Source of the DNA: Ottelia alismoides | Lineage: Eukaryota > Streptophyta > Magnoliopsida > Alismatales > Hydrocharitaceae | NCBI GenBank assembly: GCA_037367405.1 | Contig: JAZKJV010006051.1 | Location: 124,001 to 188,000, forward strand | Direction: 5' to 3' | Length of the DNA stretch: 64,000 nucleotides | In this document: positions 60,801-64,000 of the stretch, piece after piece | Layout of the letters: each line of letters starts with the position of its first letter | Position numbering within the stretch: position 1 is the stretch's first letter | The notes under the pieces: generated by a model | Database searches by the model: none | What the model was told of the DNA's origin: nothing | The model's input: only the letters and a program-made list of their open reading frames with translations | Made by a program: the position numbers and the translations under genes

Positions 60801-61886
60801 GGGGCTCCTGGAGGTAGGAGACGAAGTCTCCACCGTAGGATCGTATGATCCAACGGTGGAGATCAGAGCGTGGAGCGACGGGCCAGATTAGATCTGAGGC
60901 GGTGAGATCGATGGTCGATGAAGCGGCCACGTGGCAAGCTGTGCGTGAGGCGCTAGCGAACGGTGATGATGGAGAGCTTAGGCCGATCGAGCGGTTGAGA
61001 GGCATCAAGAAAAGGAGTGGCTGAGATGCAACTTCTGAGATGCGATCGATCGGTTGTCAACGCGCCACGTGGCGAGCCCTGCTTAAGGCGCTAACGAGCG
61101 GACAGATCTGAATGCGGGTGAAGATCGAACGGCTGAGAGAATGAGCGCACGTGGTCACAGAGGGGCCGTTGGATCTGAAGCGAGATCCAACGGCGGAGGG
61201 CGCGGGCGGATGAGGCGATGGGCAGCGGGCCGCGTGGCGCAACCAGAGGGCGCCACGTGGCCTGCTGTGAATGGCTGGAGAAGGAAACACGTGTAGAGAG
61301 AAGAGGAAGCCGAATTTAGAAAAACTCAAAACATGAAAGTTGTAGATCTAGATGAGATCTACAAGTTTCATGTTGACCAAAGACGGAGATGAGGTCAAAT
61401 ATGATACATAAATACAAGGATACATAAATATACATATGTAGTATACAAAATGACCCAAAAACCCAAGTTTCTCATACAAGCTCCAATTGCAATGAAATTA
61501 GTCTCTTTTTAAAGGTCTTTTAATATGTAGTATTCTAAGAGTGAGTAGACCTAATTAGGGGTTTGTATGAGGGCTTTATGTGTGTTTTAATGTACAAGGG
61601 TTCCCAGGATGTTTGGGCTATTTTACAAGGGTGGCTTTTTGGCATTCTTCCCTCTGTTATTAAGGAATATATACACACATATTATAGAGAAGAAGTTATT
61701 TGATGAAGGGGTATTGTACAGGGGATTTTTGGCTTCTTATTTGGATGCAGATGAGCTGCTAAAATGCATGAATTATGGATGTATGCATGAGTGTTATTTA
61801 TGCAAGATAAAAGGAAATATGCCTCTATTTTCTCGGGAACAAGGCTCTATTTTTGACTTTTGATGTGATGAATCACAGATTCATCA
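57883..61886 (-). mobile_element. Chimeric LTR: element A 5' LTR joined to element B 3' LTR
   Basis: 57883-59290 is nearly identical to 49333-50729 of the A 3' LTR. From 59290 (after ggagggggc) the sequence no longer matches A but matches, inverted, the C LTR from about 43710 back to 41154. It includes the 'gggactaaaatgcaatta' modules, GC-rich block, CATGAAAG stem-loop (61332-61372) and the terminal GATTCATCA at 61886, which is followed by a polypurine tract. It is therefore the 5' LTR of A on its left and the 3' LTR of B on its right, 4.0 kb in total. Frames inside are not genes. Confidence 0.85.
59576..59593. repeat. Run of 18 G
   Basis: Homopolymer inside the GC-rich part of the chimeric LTR. 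Its length may be affected by sequencing error. Confidence 0.9.
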
Positions 61887-61904
61887 ACCCCCTATACTTA
61901 AACC
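61887..61904 (-). promoter_or_regulatory. Polypurine tract of element B
   Basis: Minus strand GGTTTAAGTATAGGGGGT directly abuts the LTR end. It matches the A tract and shows that the interior of a minus-strand element lies to the right. Confidence 0.9.
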
Positions 61905-63418
61905 TTGCTCGTCCCCGAGCAACTAAATGAAATGCAAGAGTGAAATGATTTTGGGTTCCATACCAAGGTCATGAACAAAAGTTGAAAATGGAGCCTGACT
62001 CGACCTTTGGATTAATTGTGTGGCGGAACCTTATTTGGACCTGAACTTAAGACCTAACAGACTTCAAGTTCCACAAGTCTTCTATTCAAGACGTCTCAAT
62101 AGTCAGGTCAGAACAAATCCTCAAACGCAAATTTCTGATGACTATGATTCTTACTTGTACTGTGTAAGTGAGATGTAACTCTCCACATCAGAAATGACTC
62201 GGAACCAGCCTCCTCTAACAAGGTAACTCAATAACCTGGTCCAGTAACTCCTTCCTCGAGGAGCGGGGTATTCCCTTCTAAGTTCAAGTGCGACCAACCC
62301 AAGAGGAGGGGGTAGAGAAAAGAATGGACGGTGGCCAGTGTAGCCACCTATCCCGGGATGCCTGACCAGTGTAGCCAAGTCATCCAGCTGCATTTTCTTT
62401 GCTAATATACATACTCCGACAGGTATTTTTTTTTTTGAACTATATCTAAGGTGCAGCATGTACATCAGGAGTTTTTCCTCTTGAGCCAGTAGACTATCCC
62501 TCTTTTGAAGCATTATTGCAACCCACAGCATCCTGTCCTTAGATGTCAACACCACCAGACTCGGTTGAGATGCACTACCCTCCCTAGAGGAGGACGGATG
62601 TTTCCACCCGTGTGCTACTCCAAGCTAAAGGATTCTACCTCCTCACCACCTCATCAATGAAGAGCTACGTGCATAGTGCTTGTCCAAGTTAGGTCATTAT
62701 CTAAAAGAATCATGCGTATGCACGAGATATTCTACTTAGACTAATCAAGATGACATGTGAACATAGACTTGCGGACTCAAAGAATTAAGTCACTTGACCT
62801 GAGAAATCTTAACTCCAGTTCCTATAAGGTTCCTCTGAAATTAGGTGGATTAAGGTCAAATCAAGTCCATCCTCAATATCTACTCATAACTTGGTTCAGA
62901 ACCCACTAGCTTTTCACGTTGCATATGCAGAAATATGCAGATGAGATGATGTGCAGATGACATGCTATGAATGAAATGCAAGACTCTTTTTTTTTTTTTG
63001 AAAATACAGGATAATATGCAAGAGTAAATAAGAAGCCTTTTTGTTTTATTTTTCTGGTATACAACAATCTTTTTTTATTATTTACAACAATCTTTAGTTG
63101 ATATAATTTGTACATAGTATACACGATTTTTTTTTTGGTATACAACCTATTTTACAACAAATTTTACAAGAATTTTACAACTTTTTATACAAGTATTTAT
63201 ACATATAGTACATATTATACAAGTATACAAAATTTTAATTTATTATTAATTAATAATTTTTTTTTAATTTTTACAAAAGGTTTACAAGTAGTATACAAGT
63301 ATACAATTTTTTTTTTCAATTTTTACCCACCCATAATTATTGTAAAATATATACAAAAATGCGCGAAAATACGCGAAAGTACGAGCTATGGGTAAAGTAT
63401 ATATGTAATATATACACG
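61905..63418 (-). other. Element B 3' noncoding region
   Basis: Collinear with 52347-53672 of element A, with shared blocks and order but clear divergence. 63000-63350 is rich in 'ttttacaa' and 'tatacaa' words. No credible protein. Confidence 0.7.
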
Positions 63419-63780
63419 CCCCCCTATACTTAGCGTGTGCTATGTCCTCAGAGCACGAAAGCGACTAAAAAGACATAGCTCGGGCTAAGCGTAGGAGAGC
63501 TAAAATAACAAAAAAATGTATAGAAGTCGTCTCGCCCCCCCTATACTTAGGCTCTGGCAGCCTAAGTGTAGAAGAAGATCAGAAATGGGGCGGACGAGGT
63601 TAAGAGGAGAAATGGAGGAGTATCAGTGCGGGCATCGGTCCCCCCTATACTTAGGCTTAGGTCAGCCTAAGTATCAGTAGGAAATGAGTATAAGGACCAA
63701 TGTGATCTGGAGAATGTACAGTGAATCGACTCGGGTGACCCCCTCCCCCTATACTTAGGATCTGGTCATCCTAAGTACAG
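63419..63780 (-). repeat. Array of four hairpins carrying polypurine-like tracts (element B)
   Basis: Units start near 63419, 63534, 63640 and 63744, spacing 104-115 bp. Unit 1 is the longer stem (tacttagcgtgtgctatgtc with gacatagctcgggctaagcg). Units 2-4 are short: 'cttaggct'/'agcctaag', 'cttaggct'/'agcctaag' and 'cttaggat'/'atcctaag'. Number, order of long and short units, spacing and C-run agree with element A, while loops and spacers differ. Confidence 0.85.
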
Positions 63781-64000
63781 TCCGAGATAATGATTCGATG
63801 ATGTGGGGACAGGTTACTAGAATCGTGGAGGTAAGGATAGGATATACAGGAAGAATGATATATATACAGCTGAGTCGGTCTGAATCTTTTGAAGATGTTG
63901 CTGATGGCTGGAGTTCATTGCTGCAAGGTCTCATACGCGGCTTGAGATGTATCTGCTGTATCTGTCTCGCATATGAATACAATCTCCTCCACATGGACTA
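63781..64000 (-). other. Element B interior at window end
   Basis: By position this should be the 3' end of the B coding region (compare 54041-54300 in A). The minus-strand frame 63994-63755 has no recognised motif, and the window ends before a protease could be seen. Confidence 0.3.

Noticed and set aside
59047..60853. Overlapping frames of 60-149 residues
   Set aside because: GC-rich part of the chimeric LTR; same reason.

Overview
The window looks like nuclear DNA of a flowering plant, probably a monocot. It is dominated by LTR retrotransposons with the plant tRNA-Asp type primer site, Ty1/copia remnants, MITEs sitting in (TA)n microsatellites and a CACTA-like element, and it has only one convincing host gene. 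No species can be named from the sequence. Several alignments below were made by eye, and boundaries of decayed elements are approximate.

Layout: 1-1575 is the right part of a long LTR in minus orientation. 3244-5655 is a badly decayed Ty1/copia pol (end of integrase, RT with YVDD, RNase H). Its polypurine tract and 3' LTR reappear only at 10250, because about 4.6 kb of MITEs has built up inside a TA microsatellite (5651-10247). 12843-13963 is a two-exon gene on the minus strand with a G-box promoter and a probable 5'UTR intron. 17660-17875 is a decayed 23S rRNA fragment, best explained as plastid-derived. 14.9-32 kb is otherwise AT-rich and nearly featureless, apart from a foldback MITE (19.5 kb), an inverted repeat (22.3 kb) and microsatellites. 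32.2-36.6 kb holds two convergent remnants of one gene type, a small CACTA-like element, and a second TA-microsatellite MITE cluster including a 1.45 kb TIR element.

36.9-64 kb is a stack of related long-LTR (3-3.5 kb) Ty3-type retrotransposons. Element C (plus, 41154-49332) has a 5' LTR, a primer binding site, and a gag-protease reading frame broken almost only by TAG codons. It stops just before RT, where element A (minus) is inserted. Element A has a 3' LTR 49333-52332, polypurine tract, 3' noncoding region, gag-protease, primer site 57863-57880 and a 5' LTR starting at 57883. Its internal region is about 5.5 kb and has no RT or integrase, so A looks non-autonomous. The A 5' LTR is joined at about 59290 to the 3' LTR of a third element, B (minus), giving a 4.0 kb chimeric LTR. 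The B interior then runs off the window.

The most unusual signal is an evenly spaced array of four hairpins downstream of the coding region of A (53673-54040), and again in B (63419-63780). Each hairpin carries a copy of the polypurine-tract-like CTAAGTATAGGGGG sequence and repeats about every 110 bp. The second is the microsatellite-targeted MITE train, in which consecutive elements are separated only by short TA-type tracts.
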